From Cymodocea nodosa (lineage: Eukaryota; Streptophyta; Magnoliopsida; Alismatales; Cymodoceaceae): a stretch of DNA of 64,000 bases. Every line of letters starts with the position of its first letter. Position 1 is the first letter of the stretch. Under the pieces are notes generated by a model, which was not told where the DNA came from, ran no database searches, and saw only the letters and a list, made by a program, of their open reading frames with translations. Positions 1-16,100 of the stretch are shown here, piece after piece. A program made the translations under genes and the position numbers. Location of the stretch: assembly GCA_036874045.1 (NCBI GenBank), contig JAZBRI010000011.1, positions 14,650,001 to 14,714,000 on the forward strand. Reading direction: 5' to 3'.

Positions 1-94
1 ATTGTATATAACTGTAAAGTAATAACATCATTCATCACGTTTCTTCACCCCTTCTATTTTGTAATCATAAATCGCTATTCATAAAATAGGCTAG

Positions 95-1550
95 TAACTT
101 GGAATGTAGGACTCTTAACTGATGAGAGTATGGGATTAGTGGATACAAGCATAAGAAGGAAAAGAACATATCATCCTTGCAAGAAATTAAATAGGTGAGA
201 GAAAAATCTAGGTTAATTAAGGATAGTGGTTTTAAATTGTAGTATCTAGGAAAAGATAATTGTAAGAATAGAGTTGTAGTAATAGTTTAAAAGATGAATT
301 TGTTGAAATAATAATGATGGAAGATTAAATTATAATGATTAAACTTATGACAGGAAATGGGATACTTAATATAATTAGTATAAATGCTCTACAAATAGGT
401 GTAGGAGAAGCTTTTAGACAAATTTTTTTGGAAGATTTGTAAAGTTTAGTTTATGGTTTACTTACTAGTGAAAAACTCTTTATTAGAAGGGATATAATTG
501 GTCATGTGGGAGAGCACAATATAGAATATGAAAGAAGTCATAAACAATTTGGTTTCAGTAATATCAATGAAGAGGGAAATTCAATTTAAACTTTAATGTA
601 GCTTGCAATCTTATAGTAGCAAACACTTATTTTAATAAAAAAGGGAAGTATTTAATTACACTTAGAAGTGGTTCAAATGTCAGTCAAATTGATTTTTTAC
701 TTATTAGAAAATTAGATCAAAGAATGTGTAAAGGTTGTAAGGTTACACAATATGTTAGTGGTAGATGTTGATATTAAGACTAGGAAGAGAAATATTAAAG
801 TACATAAGAATTTAAGAATTAAGTGATGGAATAAAAAAGTAAAAAATGTTATTTAGAGATAATTTGTTAAAAAAAAGAATATGGGAACTAGGTGGAGTGG
901 TAAATAAACTTTGGAATGAAAGGATTACCAATATTAAAAAGATTGATTGGAAAATTTTAAAGGAGACTTGTGGGGCAGCTTACTACATAAAGAAAGTTGG
1001 TGGCGAAATAAAGATGCACAAAAGACACTAAAAGAAAAGAAAGAATGCTATAAAATCTATCATAAATGTAAAAATGCGAAAAATTTAGAGAAGTATAAGC
1101 TAGCAAAAAGAAATGTTAAGAAAATTGTTAGCAAAGTTAAAAATTAAACTTATAAGGAATTATGTGATAATTTGAACACAAAATAAGTAAAAAATAGGAT
1201 ATATAAATTGTCAATGTCAGAGAAGGAAAATTTAGATATTTGAGTCAAGTAAAGTATATTAACAACAGAGACGATAGAGTTTTAATAAAAGAAAATGATT
1301 AATAGGTTTGGTCCCTTCCTTAGTAGGTCAAAGAATGTACTAATTAAAAGATAAAAATTAATTAGTGTGGAAAAACTAAAAGAAGTAGAGGAAGACCTAA
1401 AATTAGTTGGGTAAGAATTGTGAAAAAGGATTTAAATTTAGTAATTTATCTGAAGATTTGCCTATGAATAAAAATATATGGAAGGAAATGATTCTTGTAA
1501 CCAATCGTACTACATGGAATTATGACTTGGATTGTTATTGTTATTGTAAA
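95..1550 (+). mobile_element. Degenerate RTE-clade LINE remnant
   Basis: Conceptual translation with many stops and frameshifts follows the plan of a plant RTE-type non-LTR retrotransposon. It opens with the TWNVG motif of an endonuclease/exonuclease/phosphatase domain near 108. Further endonuclease blocks follow, including IGHVGEHNIEYERSHKQFGF (about 499-558) and KYLITLRSGSNVSQIDFLL (about 650-705). The region after the endonuclease reads WNERITNIKKIDWKILKE (about 911-965). A C-terminal block RGRPKISWVRIVKKDLNL lies near 1387-1440. The reverse-transcriptase core between these is missing. It ends in a TTG/TTA-rich tail (about 1532-1547), typical of RTE elements. No frame is open beyond about 66 codons, so the copy is dead. 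It may sit in an intron of the gene that ends at 2831. Confidence 0.7.
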
Positions 1551-2218
1551 TCACTATACTAGCTCACTTCAACTTCTTGCTACAATGGGAATTACAATAG
1601 TATGAGATGCCACTTTGAATTATGTTAAAGCCAAAACCTCATCTTTGCAAGATGATGTCCATAACATTTTCTTCTTGCTTAGTCTTGCTTAATTTTCATT
1701 TTACGTGAAATAAGCTGTCCAGCTTGATTATTCTACATTATTCCTTCTGGTAAGTGGTATTTTTGTGTGTGTCTTCATCTTGTAAGTTCTCATTTATCGT
1801 ATTACCCCACAGGCTGGACTTTTGCGTGAATATTGTTTATTTAGGATCTAAGTCTCTTTTTCCTATGAATGAAGCTTGTGCATCTTTCTGTTTTTGGTGA
1901 CAGTATGCGTTTTAGTTTCTACTGACTTTGCATTTATCTTTCTATTTTTTTTAAAATGGACCTCTTATTTGCTGCGAACTGTTTTCAACGTTTATTCAAC
2001 TTGATAGTCACTTTGCCATTTGTGATTGGGACAAGGTATTTTATCATGTATTCATTAACTTTTCTTTCGTTAAATATGCATTGGCAATTTTTCCGTAATA
2101 TGCATTGATTTGTGGGTGTGAGAATTTTTGTTTTCTTTTTATCTTTCAACCAACGACCCAGTCCTTTATATAACTCTTTTACCGAAGTTTCATTTTGTTT
2201 GGAAAAAAAATCGTGCAG
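1551..2218 (+). other. Probable intron of the GLTSCR-like gene
   Basis: AT- and T-rich sequence without a usable reading frame. It ends in a T-rich stretch and a CAG acceptor at 2216-2218, directly before the conserved coding exon. I read it as intron. The upstream exon was not found between the LINE and the acceptor, so it probably lies left of the LINE or outside the window. Confidence 0.45.
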
Positions 2219-2831
2219 GTTGCTTCCTTATCATGTTGTAGCCGACTATGAAGCTGAAGAAGATGATAGAATAATTGAAAGCGACACCACTGGGCAGCTT
2301 CCCTCCCGTCTCCAGCAGTGGGATCATACCATCATTGCCAAGTTAGCTGAGTTCACTGCAACATTTGAGAAACAGGTGCTTGCGTTTAACATTATGTCAA
2401 GGAAGAGGGCCCTTGGAGAATTCAGATCGGAGGAGCGGCTCATGATAGAGCAGGCTCTTTTGCAAGAGGAGGGGCAGACACTTCTGCAGCTTAAGGCGGA
2501 GGCCGAATCCAGAGAGAAGGCTGAACGGGAAGCTGCTGAGGCCAAAATGAGAATGGCAATGGTTCAAGCTGAGCAGGCACGAGTATCGGCTCACTCAGAT
2601 TTGCTTACTCATGCACCGTTAAGAGGCGTTGAGGTTTCAGGTCATGAACTTGGTCAGGATCAATTGGGAAACACAGAAGAAACGACGCATGTGTGGGGCA
2701 ATAATTCACAAAGAGAAGAAGAAGAACCTTCAGATGACTATCTAAATGATGGAAATGAACCTGATAATGGGGACAATGGGATGCAGGGCGAGTGGAAGGA
2801 ATCCGGGGAGCTTGATTTGAATACAAGGTGA
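2219..2831 (+). CDS. GLTSCR/BRIP-like chromatin-remodelling subunit, last exon (partial)
   Basis: The last coding exon of a larger gene. After the acceptor at 2218 the frame gives (R)LLPYHVVADYEAEEDD, then a helical stretch (QQWDHTIIAKLAEFTATFEK, RSEERLMIEQALLQEE), a coiled coil rich in Glu, Lys and Ala (LKAEAESREKAEREAAEAKM), and an acidic Asn/Asp/Glu-rich tail ending LDLNTR. The LPYHV motif and the coiled coil fit the GLTSCR domain of plant BRIP1/2, subunits of BRAHMA-type SWI/SNF complexes, often annotated as Mediator-subunit-like. About 203 residues are seen; the N-terminal part is absent. The exon ends at a TGA (2829-2831), but an AG|GTGACG just before it could be a donor, so the C-terminus is slightly uncertain. 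The coding sequence is clearly richer in G and C than its flanks. The family call is from memory of the motif. Confidence 0.55.
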
Positions 2832-3400
2832 CGATGAATATCAATTCCTTTCCAAGCAGTCACGCCCTTTGAGTTACATACATGGCTTGACGACAGCAAG
2901 CTTGGCAGCAGTAGCTGGTATCGTATCGGAGGCATGATTCTTATCCTCTCCTGCTGTAAAGGCAGACAGTGCTGGAAACATGTTCATCTTTTTGGTTTTC
3001 ACCTTGACTGGTTAAGGTACGAAGTTTATTGTTTATCCCTCGTGTCGGCATTAACTGCTGATCAAATTCTACCCTTCTTAATCCCATTCAAACACGAAGG
3101 AAATTGTCTATTGAATGGTTTTCGACACTTCAATGCTCATCAAATACCTCAATGATACATGTCCCTTGATACCTCCTCATATCTCCCTCCGTTAATTTAA
3201 AGAATATTTATGACTAATTTTAAATAGTCGAGTCGACATACTCCCATTTGAATATTGTTGTTTATATCCTCGTCAATTAAAAAGAAGAGTATCTATCATT
3301 CATAATAAAAGGAAAAGGGGGGGGGGACTCCCAACACATTTGACATCGACCTAAAATGCTGAAGGAGTAAATTAAAAAAAGTAAGGTTGAGACAAAACAT
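2832..3400. other. 3' UTR and spacer
   Basis: No supported gene. The first part is probably the 3' UTR of the GLTSCR-like gene. The rest is AT-rich with a G run near 3318-3327. Confidence 0.4.
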
Positions 3401-4460
3401 TTGACGGATGAGGGGGGGACGGCGTGGAAGTCTTGGGGTGTCAACGAGGTGTACTTGAACTTCCTGGGAGACTCTTTTAAGGATCAGATTGTTACGTTAT
3501 ACATTTATCAAGATTTAACACCGACGGACGTTACCAATAGTTCTTGGTCATCTAATTTGTTGACAGTGTGTTTGATGTTGTTATTTCACTGGTTCAGTGT
3601 TGCTCGCCCTATCGCAGAGCGTCACTTCCTCCGATGGTGCGCGGTCACGCCAGTTCACCGTTGAGTGATATCGTCCTCCCTGTCCTTGCCAGTCTCAGCG
3701 TTGTGCTTCCTTTTCTCAGCGTTGCACTCCAGGTTGCCACTGCTGCCTGCAACCACATGAATTATTTCTTTCAGTCGTTATCTACAACTTTAGAATTGGA
3801 CTAGATTTGTGCTTTGATCAAAGGATTGAAACAATAGATGCGTTAACAAAACATGGTTTGTGAATAAAGCGTGATTGCCCTCTTTTATGGTTTCAAACTT
3901 TCCACGGCCGAAAGGCATCGAGATCTTTTTCTACTCAATATATTAAAGGGATAATAATAGGTTTGGGTCCTACCTAATACGTGGCGTCCTCCTAATATCA
4001 CCCATTATTTTAATAGAAGAAAGCAGGCTTTGTAAATACGAGAATACTAATAAGGATGTATCTAACACCTCTCTCTCTCCAATTATTTTTCTCCTTATCC
4101 AACATTCATCTGCAACACCACTAGTATTGTATTTACACAACCGCCGCGTTACCATGTCTCTCACTTCAGTAATGGTTTTTATGTTTTCCAATAAGTATTT
4201 TAAATCTAATGCATGCAAAGCAACTTTATGCCAGATCATTGCAATTAGTTTCTTTTTACATATGTATCAATATATATACAAATCAAACAAAATTGACAAG
4301 CTTTCTTTCTATTGTAATCTGGTATAGCTTGGATCAGAATGATAGTTATGAATATGAGTAGATTTATTTTCTTCCCTTTTGTTGGTAACGTTTATGGTAA
4401 CCCTTAAATGCTTACATGGAAGTTCTTAGACATTGATTCAATTTAAAGAGTAGCTTCTGT
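3401..4460 (-). pseudogene. Decayed tandem copy of the TPD1-like gene
   Basis: The reverse strand of about 3411-3740 aligns block by block with exon 2 of the intact gene at 4912-5631. ARTGRT is kept; EEVTLCDRASNTEPV matches SEVEILCNGLSSVEPV; SPRKFKYTSLTPQDFHAV matches SPVKFTYAWLNPHDFPVV. Several stops and shifts interrupt it, and the conserved cysteines are mostly lost. The similarity continues through the intron (about 3840-3900 against 5385-5440) and the promoter (about 4320-4460 against 5670-5830). Exon 1 is not recognisable near 4200-4300. The TATA box of the intact copy is mutated here. The duplication therefore covered promoter plus gene and then decayed. No product is expected. Confidence 0.75.
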
Positions 4461-4911
4461 GACATAAACGATTAATCATGCCACTGGACAATACAACTTC
4501 ATTGACTTGATTCAAGATTGTTGACAAAATATGGCAATAACTAACTTAAAAGGCATGAAGTGTGATTTCCAGAACTTCATGGGAACAACGCATGTTGATT
4601 GGAGAAGTAATTTATTAAAAGAAAACAATGTTACTGTCGACATTCACCATAAAATTAATATGAGTGACCGTTTTTGTGAACGACGGATGGTAGGATTTTG
4701 TGAGTAAATTTAATAAAAAAGAAAGACATCGACATATACGTACCAATATCATTAGGAAACCAAAGTTTAAAAATCCGTACGAAATGCGTAAGATTCGAAA
4801 AAAGAAAAGAAAGAACCTTTAAACATCGACGTAGAACGTTCAGCGAATAAACTAAAAAGAAAAGCTCAAGGAATTATAACATGACGAGGTGATGGGTCCA
4901 ATGGTCGAAAC
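4461..4911. other. Spacer between the two TPD1-like copies
   Basis: AT-rich sequence with no reading frame, RNA gene or repeat that I can support. It probably holds the 3' UTR of the intact copy at its right end. Confidence 0.3.
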
Positions 4912-5631
4912 CTAACAGCTGACGGTGGAGGTGACGACGGGGAAGTCATGGGGGTTCAACCAGGCGTACGTGAACTTCACGGGTGACCCTCGCAACAGTG
5001 GCCGGCCACCGTCGATGACGCACTTCTTGTCGTCGACCGGTCTGATGGCCCGGGGATCCACGGGTTCAACGCTGCTCAACCCGTTGCAAAGAATCTCCAC
5101 CTCCGACTGTTGGCAGCCACAGTTGTTCGCCACCGTCACCTCGTACTCTGGCCTGCCCTCCACCGTCCTCCCCGTCCTCGCCTGACTCACCTCTATGCTC
5201 TTCTTGGTGCACTCCTCCGCCGCCACTGTTGCGCCTGCGCCAATGCATGCATCGTTAGTCAAGTAATCGCTCCAGTGGAATCAATCAGAACACGAACATT
5301 TGTGTTTTCCAATAAGGGATTCGCGGAGGTGAACGAACGAACACGTACATGCATGGAAAAACGATTAATGTTAACGGATGCGTCGGCAAAGCATGGCTTG
5401 TGAATAGAAAATATTCTGATTGCCGTCGTTTGAGGTGGAGGTACCGGATCATGGACTTAATTCCCACCAGGAAGAGGCATCAATATCGATCTTCTTTTTA
5501 ATCAAAACGTTAAAGAAAGCCGACAAATTTAAAGTCCTCCGATCCATCACAGAAAAAAGGGAATTGGGCTGACCTTGCTGGGAGATGTAGAGAAGAAAGA
5601 AAAATGCAGGGAAGAGCTTGCAGGTAGCCAT
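4912..5631 (-). CDS. TPD1-like secreted cysteine-rich protein
   Basis: Two exons, 5574-5631 and 4912-5234, give 126 residues; the donor CAAG|GTCAGC and acceptor GGCGCAG agree in phase. Residues 1-20 form a signal peptide with a hydrophobic core (FPAFFFLLYIS). The mature part has six cysteines (28, 58, 60, 69, 91 and the final residue 126) and the family blocks TGRTVEGRPEYEVTV, NNCGCQQSEVEILC and SVEPVDP. This matches TAPETUM DETERMINANT 1-like proteins. TPD1 itself is a secreted ligand for the EMS1 receptor kinase in anther cell fate, but this branch (with Arabidopsis proteins often mis-labelled as N-acetylglucosaminyltransferases) has no settled function. An in-frame ATG eight codons upstream (5655) is possible; I prefer 5631 because it gives a cleaner signal peptide. 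A dead copy lies just downstream. Confidence 0.75.
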
Positions 5632-5706
5632 GCTTCTTTCTTTATGTTGTTGCATATACGTGAAGTTTTATAATCTGGTGTGGCTTGGATCAGATCGAAT
5701 TAATGG

Positions 5707-5714
5707 TATTTATA
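5707..5714 (-). promoter_or_regulatory. TATA box of the TPD1-like gene
   Basis: The minus strand reads TATAAATA, 76 bases upstream of the chosen ATG at 5631. The matching place in the decayed copy (about 4350) has lost this sequence. Confidence 0.5.
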
Positions 5715-5831
5715 GATACAAGTAGTCGGACTTTTCTCCCTTTTTTGGTAATATTTACGGTAGACCGTAAAAGTTTATTTGGAGATTCTTGGCCATTGGT
5801 TCGATTCGAAGAGCTGCTTAATTCTGTGGCA

Positions 5832-7989
5832 TCTGTTCTATCATTCGGTGCATGGTTTTACTTTATGCATGCCTTGACAAATTGAAAGGCCACCGTTCGT
5901 AATTAATTTCCAGTTTGAAGATTCTAATATCCCTTAATTCCCTCCCTCATTTTCCATCGGTGCGTCTTTTCAGCAACATGGAGCCTTCTTGTCTACCATC
6001 TTCCACAGTCATCAAGCAAGCCTTCACCTTCTTCGCCACCAATCTTCTCTACTTTACATCCACGGTCATCATAGGCTATTGTTTGAGCTTAAACGGGCCG
6101 TGCCTCAGGCCCAGCCTAGGTTGTCCCTCGGCTGGCCTATGGGTTCTGTGTCGGCACGGGCCCTTGGTGGTTTGCCGTCAAGCTAGGCCTAGCCCATTTA
6201 CAATTGTATATTCTACCGTAAATATTTGCACATGAATAATTGTGATTGACATTTAAATGTCACACAAAATATTAAGATATCCGTGTAGATATTATCATAC
6301 ATGTATAGATACAATCTATCTCAAATGTACTTTTAAAATGCAATTTCTGATAAAGATTTGACACTTATATTCCTGTTCTCACTTGAACTTTTATTTTTAG
6401 ATAGATTGTGAATCTTTAATCAAAAGGAGTTAATAAATTGTTGAATTAATCCAAAGATTACGTTAATTAATCACTTAAGTTTAATTAAAATTAGATTTGT
6501 AAGGAATTCTATCTTTTAATTCAAAATACAATCATTTATTACTCTAAGAGAGGTTTTGTGTCTTATTGGAATTCTCAAAAAGTAAAGAAATGAAATTAAA
6601 GAAAATTTTATATCTTTTGTGCGAGACCTGGGAAAGTTAAAAAAACTTTCCCAATTGTAAATGAGAGATTTTTTGGGATTTTAGACACCCTTTTATCTAA
6701 AATCTCAAAAAAACTACTTGCCACTCGACCTTCATCTGGAGCCTGTTCGATCTTTGTCGACTACACCTAAAGCCCGCTTGACCTCTATTGACTGCACCCA
6801 AACTCTGTTGACCTCACGCCATTGGTGGCAATGACTATAGCTTTATCCTAGTTGGCGAGGTGCCAGATGACTAGATCATTAGTAGTGGTGACCTTGAAAA
6901 AGTTTCTCAACTTGAATCACTCAAGTTGCTTGTTGTTCTTAGGGTTCATGTAGTCGAAGAACTTATTATAGAACTCAAGCGCACCACACACAAGCAAATC
7001 GTTAGGTTGATCGAGAACTGAGAATGACAACTTTGTGAAAGTCAAGAATGAAATTTGATTGAGCATGGTCCACTTCAATTGGATGTCGACAGACGATTTG
7101 AAGACTACAAACATCCTACGCATCCCAAACTAGTGGAGCCCCACTATGACATATGATAAAGTCGATCCCTCCTCACACGATCCTTCTTCGCCTCCCTCTG
7201 CTTGGCCTCGACCTCCTCATCCCTTCTATGTGGAAGTTGAGGCTATTGCTAAAATCGCCACTTGGGCTCAAATTTGGGATGCAGTGGAGGCTTTCCATTG
7301 ACAAGGTAGAAGAAGTCATCATCAACGATTAAGGTAGATGACTTGTCAAATTATTAGAGTAAATAAAAAAATAATTATTAGAGTATTTTTATTTTAAAAA
7401 AATATTTTAATTTTAAACATTTCATTTAACACAAATCTCCTCTTAGTAATCTTAATTTTCTTATTTTTCTGAAAAAATACATAAACATCACAGATTTTTT
7501 CAAGAATCTAGACTTTCTATTTTTTTTATTTCTAAACTTTATGACATACATAAACACCTCCTAAAAGATCTAAAGAAAATTTACTTATATTAAGATCACA
7601 TCAAGATCTTATACTTTTAATGTAAAACTATTAATGTCATGTCTAATAATCTGTATTGATTTCACCATCATATTTCCTACTTTGAACATTTGGTCGTGTA
7701 CTTAATCTTTAGGTTGCATTTGTTAACAAGTAAACCTTCACTCATGTTAAATCTAATTTAAAATATACTAATAGTATTTATTACAAAATTTAATGAAATT
7801 ACCCTAAAAAGTTAATTTAATAAAAAAAATTCACTCTTCCACGAAGACTACATTATAATTCCATGATTTTGTCACGCAAATATTATCCTACCCCACCTTA
7901 TCTGCTCGCCAACTCGCCTCACAGTCGCCTCCTCCTTTTTCCGAGAAGGAGAACCATAGAGCAAGCTCCTTCCTTTCTCTTCGTTTCCA
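5832..7989. other. AT-rich intergenic region
   Basis: No supported gene. A GC-rich block at about 6095-6195 (many GGCC and GGGCC words) looks like a repeat remnant but I cannot classify it. A 68-codon minus-strand frame at 6917-7123, with Lys/Glu/Arg-rich coding-like sequence at about 7160-7330, could be a decayed gene or element; I recognise no family. The right end holds the promoter and 5' UTR of the cyclophilin gene. Confidence 0.35.
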
Positions 7990-11284
<3,295 letters not shown>

Positions 11285-13179
11285 GGAGCCTCCAGCAGAT
11301 TAGCATTGAGCACGAGCCCGTGTATTATAACATGCGAATTTTCTGTTTCTTTTTTCAACCTTCACCACATTAGTTACAACATCATAATTATTTTTGGCAG
11401 ACAACTGCATAATAAACAGAAGGGAACTTTGGAAATCACTGCTTAATTTAGGCAAGACAAGTAGTTCATGAAAATTGTGCTCCAGGATTTTCTCGAAAGA
11501 TGATTGCATGTGTAGTGGTAGCTTGCAGCATGGCGGCATGGAGTTCTCTCATGGATTTGGATTTTTGGTTGTAATGTGTGATCATCCAGTCAGTCAGTCG
11601 GCTAGGTATTGTTGAATTTTCTTATTAATACTTCTCAAAGTACTATATAGAATGGGGGAAAATAAAAATAAAGTGTGAGTCAGTCAGTCGGCTAGGTAAT
11701 ATGGAGAGACTATTGATACACAGCAATTAGTGAATACAGTGATGGGGCAGATTGCTGTTGGCAAAAGCTGATTAGGATTTAGGATTTACAATTAAAGAAA
11801 ACGTTCTTCTAAGTGTAGGGGATATGCACTAATGTGGTTGTTGTTTATACATGCTTTCCTAAATAAATCTGGATGCATTTGCTGTTCTTGTCTTCTTAGA
11901 GCAGGTTCAAATGCTATGGTGTTGAGCCCAAGTTCCATGGATTGTTTTAGCTCTTATATTGGTAACTTTTTCAACTAGATTCTAGCTCAAGTTCTTTTCT
12001 CTTGCGATTAAAAGAACAATCGTAATATCCTGACATCGATACGGCTGACCAAGAGTTAGATTTTTGAATTAGTTGTTTGCGGCTTCTTAGGCACTCATCA
12101 TTTTAGTGTGAATAGCGACGGTTCTTGTGGGATTCATTTGGTTGAAATCAGGGAGACCTTAGATTATGCACAATATAATAAACATTTAATGAGGTGTACG
12201 CGTATATGGTTATGAAAATAAAAACTGATAATTCTGGTTATAATTTTAAAATCAGAAAAAAAGTGTATTATGAGAAACTTGTTATAATTTTCACGGCTGT
12301 TATCTATACTTAATTTCTTATTTTTTTACCATAATTTATCACGTAATTGTTTTATTTCAAATCACGGTCGCCCTCCCATAAACTTATAACTCAAGTTCCT
12401 CCTATAATCGGAAAAAACGAATGAACAAATTTTCCTAATCTGAAGTCCAAAGAAGTGGTAGATTTGATTGAACCCTATTCAACCGATCGATGTTCTAAAT
12501 ATTAATTTGATTTTTAAAATAATGTGTTTTTGTAGCCATTTGTTTGCAAGAACTTAAATTACATTGCACAATCCAGATGAAAAACACAGTTAAGGAGAAA
12601 TATTAAAATCTTGAGGTTTTGTACATTATTCATAATTTTGTTTTGTCAAATTATCATCAGAAAGAACTCTTTTCAGACCAAGTACACGTCAGTTACTCTG
12701 ATTGACATCGATCATAAAATTTCTCAAATACAGACAAGGGAAAATTTTGCTCAAAATGTATAATATCGATCGTAATCCTTCAAATGGTCAACAATTTGAT
12801 TACATTAATTATAGATTACAAGAGAGAAGCACATTGTTGAAAATCAGATTTTAGACATAATTTATCATATCAAAGTGATTTGATTACTTTGTGTAAGAGA
12901 TGCGGTCTTCTAAAATTGCTCGAGGCATTTGGCGGCAATAATTTGATCCAAAGTATGCAAATAAACGAATATTTTTCAAAAAACCAAGTTAAACATATCA
13001 TTCATACACAAGCTTATTTCTACAAGTCACCTTTGAAAACAATCGATTCTGTACATTTCTTTTTTTTAAAACAAAAGTTTATTTTTCATACTAAATTTAA
13101 GTAATCATTGCCCAACAAGCCTCCGAAATGTCTAATAATCATGCAGGCGGTGACATCATCGCCAATTGGTGTCCAGTGT
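11285..13179. other. Spacer between the convergent CYP20-2 and G6PDH genes
   Basis: Holds the two 3' UTRs and AT-rich sequence, with no further gene. Two identical 21-base direct repeats lie at 11588-11608 and 11678-11698. Confidence 0.5.
11588..11698 (+). repeat. Pair of 21-base direct repeats
   Basis: The sequence around GTCAGTCAGTCGGCTAGGTA occurs at 11588-11608 and again, unchanged, at 11678-11698, 90 bases later. The 69 bases between are AT-rich. It lies in or just past the cyclophilin 3' UTR. Confidence 0.8.
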
Positions 13180-16100
13180 TCAGTCAGCACTGAGGTCACC
13201 CCACCGGACATTGTAGTTGGCTGCCAGATAATGGGCTCCTATGGGTCCTCTGCTGCCATAATGATAGAGCTCGGGGACGATCTTCTTCTCTTCGAGTTCT
13301 TTCAACAGCGGGGTGAAAAGCTCCCAAGCAGCGTCAAGCTCGTCGGAGCGAATAAAAAGCCGCCGTTCACCTTCGATGGCATCAAGTAGCAGCCTCTCAT
13401 AGGCATCCGGTATCTCTTTCGAATATCTGGAACACAATGAATGCCTTCTATATCATGTGATATTCGACTTGTCAATTATCAATATCTCCTGATGATGACG
13501 AATGCCTTCTCTTTCAACTCTTGTACAACTATGGTAGCATCATAATATCCTCTTGCGAGCATCTTATATAACTTCTCAATTATCACTTATTTTAGATAAT
13601 ATCTAAAATTCTTGCTCTTAGTGATCTTAAGATCATCTAATTTTTTGCTTTCTTTATTGCTCTTGTCATTACAAAACATACACTTTATGTATGCAACTCA
13701 TTTCATAATTAGAATTAATTCTTAATTTACCTTCATTAATTAAAACCAAACCATTCAAAAATAACAAATACGATGCGTTTTTTTGAATTTTCAGTTGTTT
13801 CATCTGTAATCGATACAAAAAAGCAAGGACTAATGGTTATCCTTGACATAAATGTGTTTATTAAAAACTCTTGTATCTTTCCTTCTATTGTTTCAACACT
13901 AATTACAATTCTACAGAACATATCTTTGAAGATAAGATCATATATACAAATTATCTTAAATGTAAAAAATGTTAATCAGTATTAGTTAAAGGTAAAATCT
14001 GTCGTACTTCAATACCTATGTTGGTGGAAAAAAGAGTGTTACCTAGCAGAATAGTGAAGATTCAGATGACTGCAATCTAGTCTCATTCCCAATCCTGGAA
14101 CCTTGTTATTGATCTTCAAATAAATGGCTTCATCTGGTTGTACACGGATCACAAGCTCATTAGCAGCTCGGTCAATATCCGTGCTAAAATTCCTCTTGTA
14201 CAAATTACCAGGGACGTGCCCGAATTGAACCCTAATTTCTGCCCTGAATGGAAAAATAAAACCCTACTTGCATCAGAAAAGTTAAAAAAATTCTTCGAAA
14301 TACTCCAAGAAAAACATGCATAACTAGAATTTTTTTGTAACAACCTTCTGCTATGCAGTGCTTTCCCTGCTTTCATTAGAAAGGGCACCCCATCCCATCT
14401 TGCATTATCTATAAAGAGTGCTGCAGCGGCAAAGGTTGGAGTCAGGCTGTCTTTAGGGACTGTCTTGTCATCAACATAAGCTGGGTATTTTGCAGCACCC
14501 CTTGAATGGCTTTTATACTGTCCTATTACAACATCTTCTAGATTTAATGGCTTCATACTTCGTAAAACTTTCACCTTGAATTAACAGAAAAATATGTAAG
14601 AAGAAATATATCTGCTAAGAAAACAAGCTGTACAAGTAATTGGGCATTATATAGACCTTTTCATTCCTGATGTCCTCTGCATTCAAGGTTACAGGAGTTT
14701 CCATTGCAAAAAGAGCCAATATTTGAAGCAAATGATTCTGCATAATGTCCCTAATGATACCATAACTATCAAAATACCTGCCAACAGATAGAAAAAAACT
14801 ATATTGATCAAACAACAAAAATTTGTTATATTAATCTTAGATATGATCAAATACATTATGGGCTTACCCTCCACGTCTTTCAGTGCCAAAATCTTCAGAG
14901 AAGATCAACTGAACATTCCTTATATACTTCCTTGACCACAAAGGTTCAAAGACAAGATTTGAAAATCGAAGAACTGATAAATTTTCAACCAATTCCTTCC
15001 CTAGGTAATGATCAATTCTGCAATGTGGCCACAATTGATGAAATGGTCATCAAGACAAGTTTAGCAGAGAACTACGACTGAAAGAATGAGCCTATATAGA
15101 ATCTTACCTGAAAATTTGGTCTTCCATTAGGTATTGCTTCAATTCTCTTGTCAAAGCAGCAGAAGACTCTGAGTCCCGACCAAATGGTTTCTCAACAATA
15201 ACCCTAGTCCATCCATTAGGAGAAGGTGATGATGTGGTGGCACATTTGACTGCATCTATGAATATATTTGGTGGGACAGATAGATAGAATAGACGGTTTG
15301 ATATTCGCCAAATCTGCAAATGAAATTCCCAAATCAGAGAACATGCAGTTTGATGTGGATCAAGATAAATATCAAAGCACACCAATCAACACCATAAGCA
15401 ACCCACGTCAATCACTCAATAAAAAAGTTAAAGATTATATTATTATTGTTGTCAGATAATTTAAGAAGATTTATATATTATTATTGTTCCTATATTAGAA
15501 TGATTATATTCCTATACTGGCCTCATCATGCTTATAGATCCATATATTATTCCTACATTAGAAAGATTATATTTCTGTCACAATATAAAAGTGAAGAAAT
15601 TCTTGCAGTTATTTCTGAAAAGACCGTAAAGATAGATTAGAAAGGAAAAAAATCAACTAGGAATCACAGGTAATATTTGCATCATGAACTTGGAAGTTAT
15701 TAGCTATCTTATTTGGGCATTAAAATATTGAATGACATGCTAGTGAATTAGAGAATGGCCGGCGTACCACTTGTAATCTGACTTTTGTGATTGTGTACAT
15801 GGTATTGTTAATACCAACCATGTATAGTTTAGTTGTATAAAATATATGCTCTTGCGGAACAATGGAAGACGAAACTTCAGGACAGTTTACAGGAAAGTAA
15901 AAGCATGACATATTGCTCAAAAGGAAGGCTGTATACTGGAGGGGATTGTTATCCTTGGTGTCATTTGATATGATTTTGCAATAATTGTGCTTCTGCTAAT
16001 TGTATTTTATTGTTTGGTTTCTATATTGTGAAAATGTTATCGGTCTATAGGCAAGCATTACAGAAATGCCTATATAACATTTGTTCCTTCCTTATTGGTA

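Noticed and set aside
11285..13179. A functional link between CYP20-2 and G6PDH because both act in the plastid
   Set aside because: They are convergent, with separate promoters and nearly 2 kb between them. Chance neighbourhood is the simpler reading.
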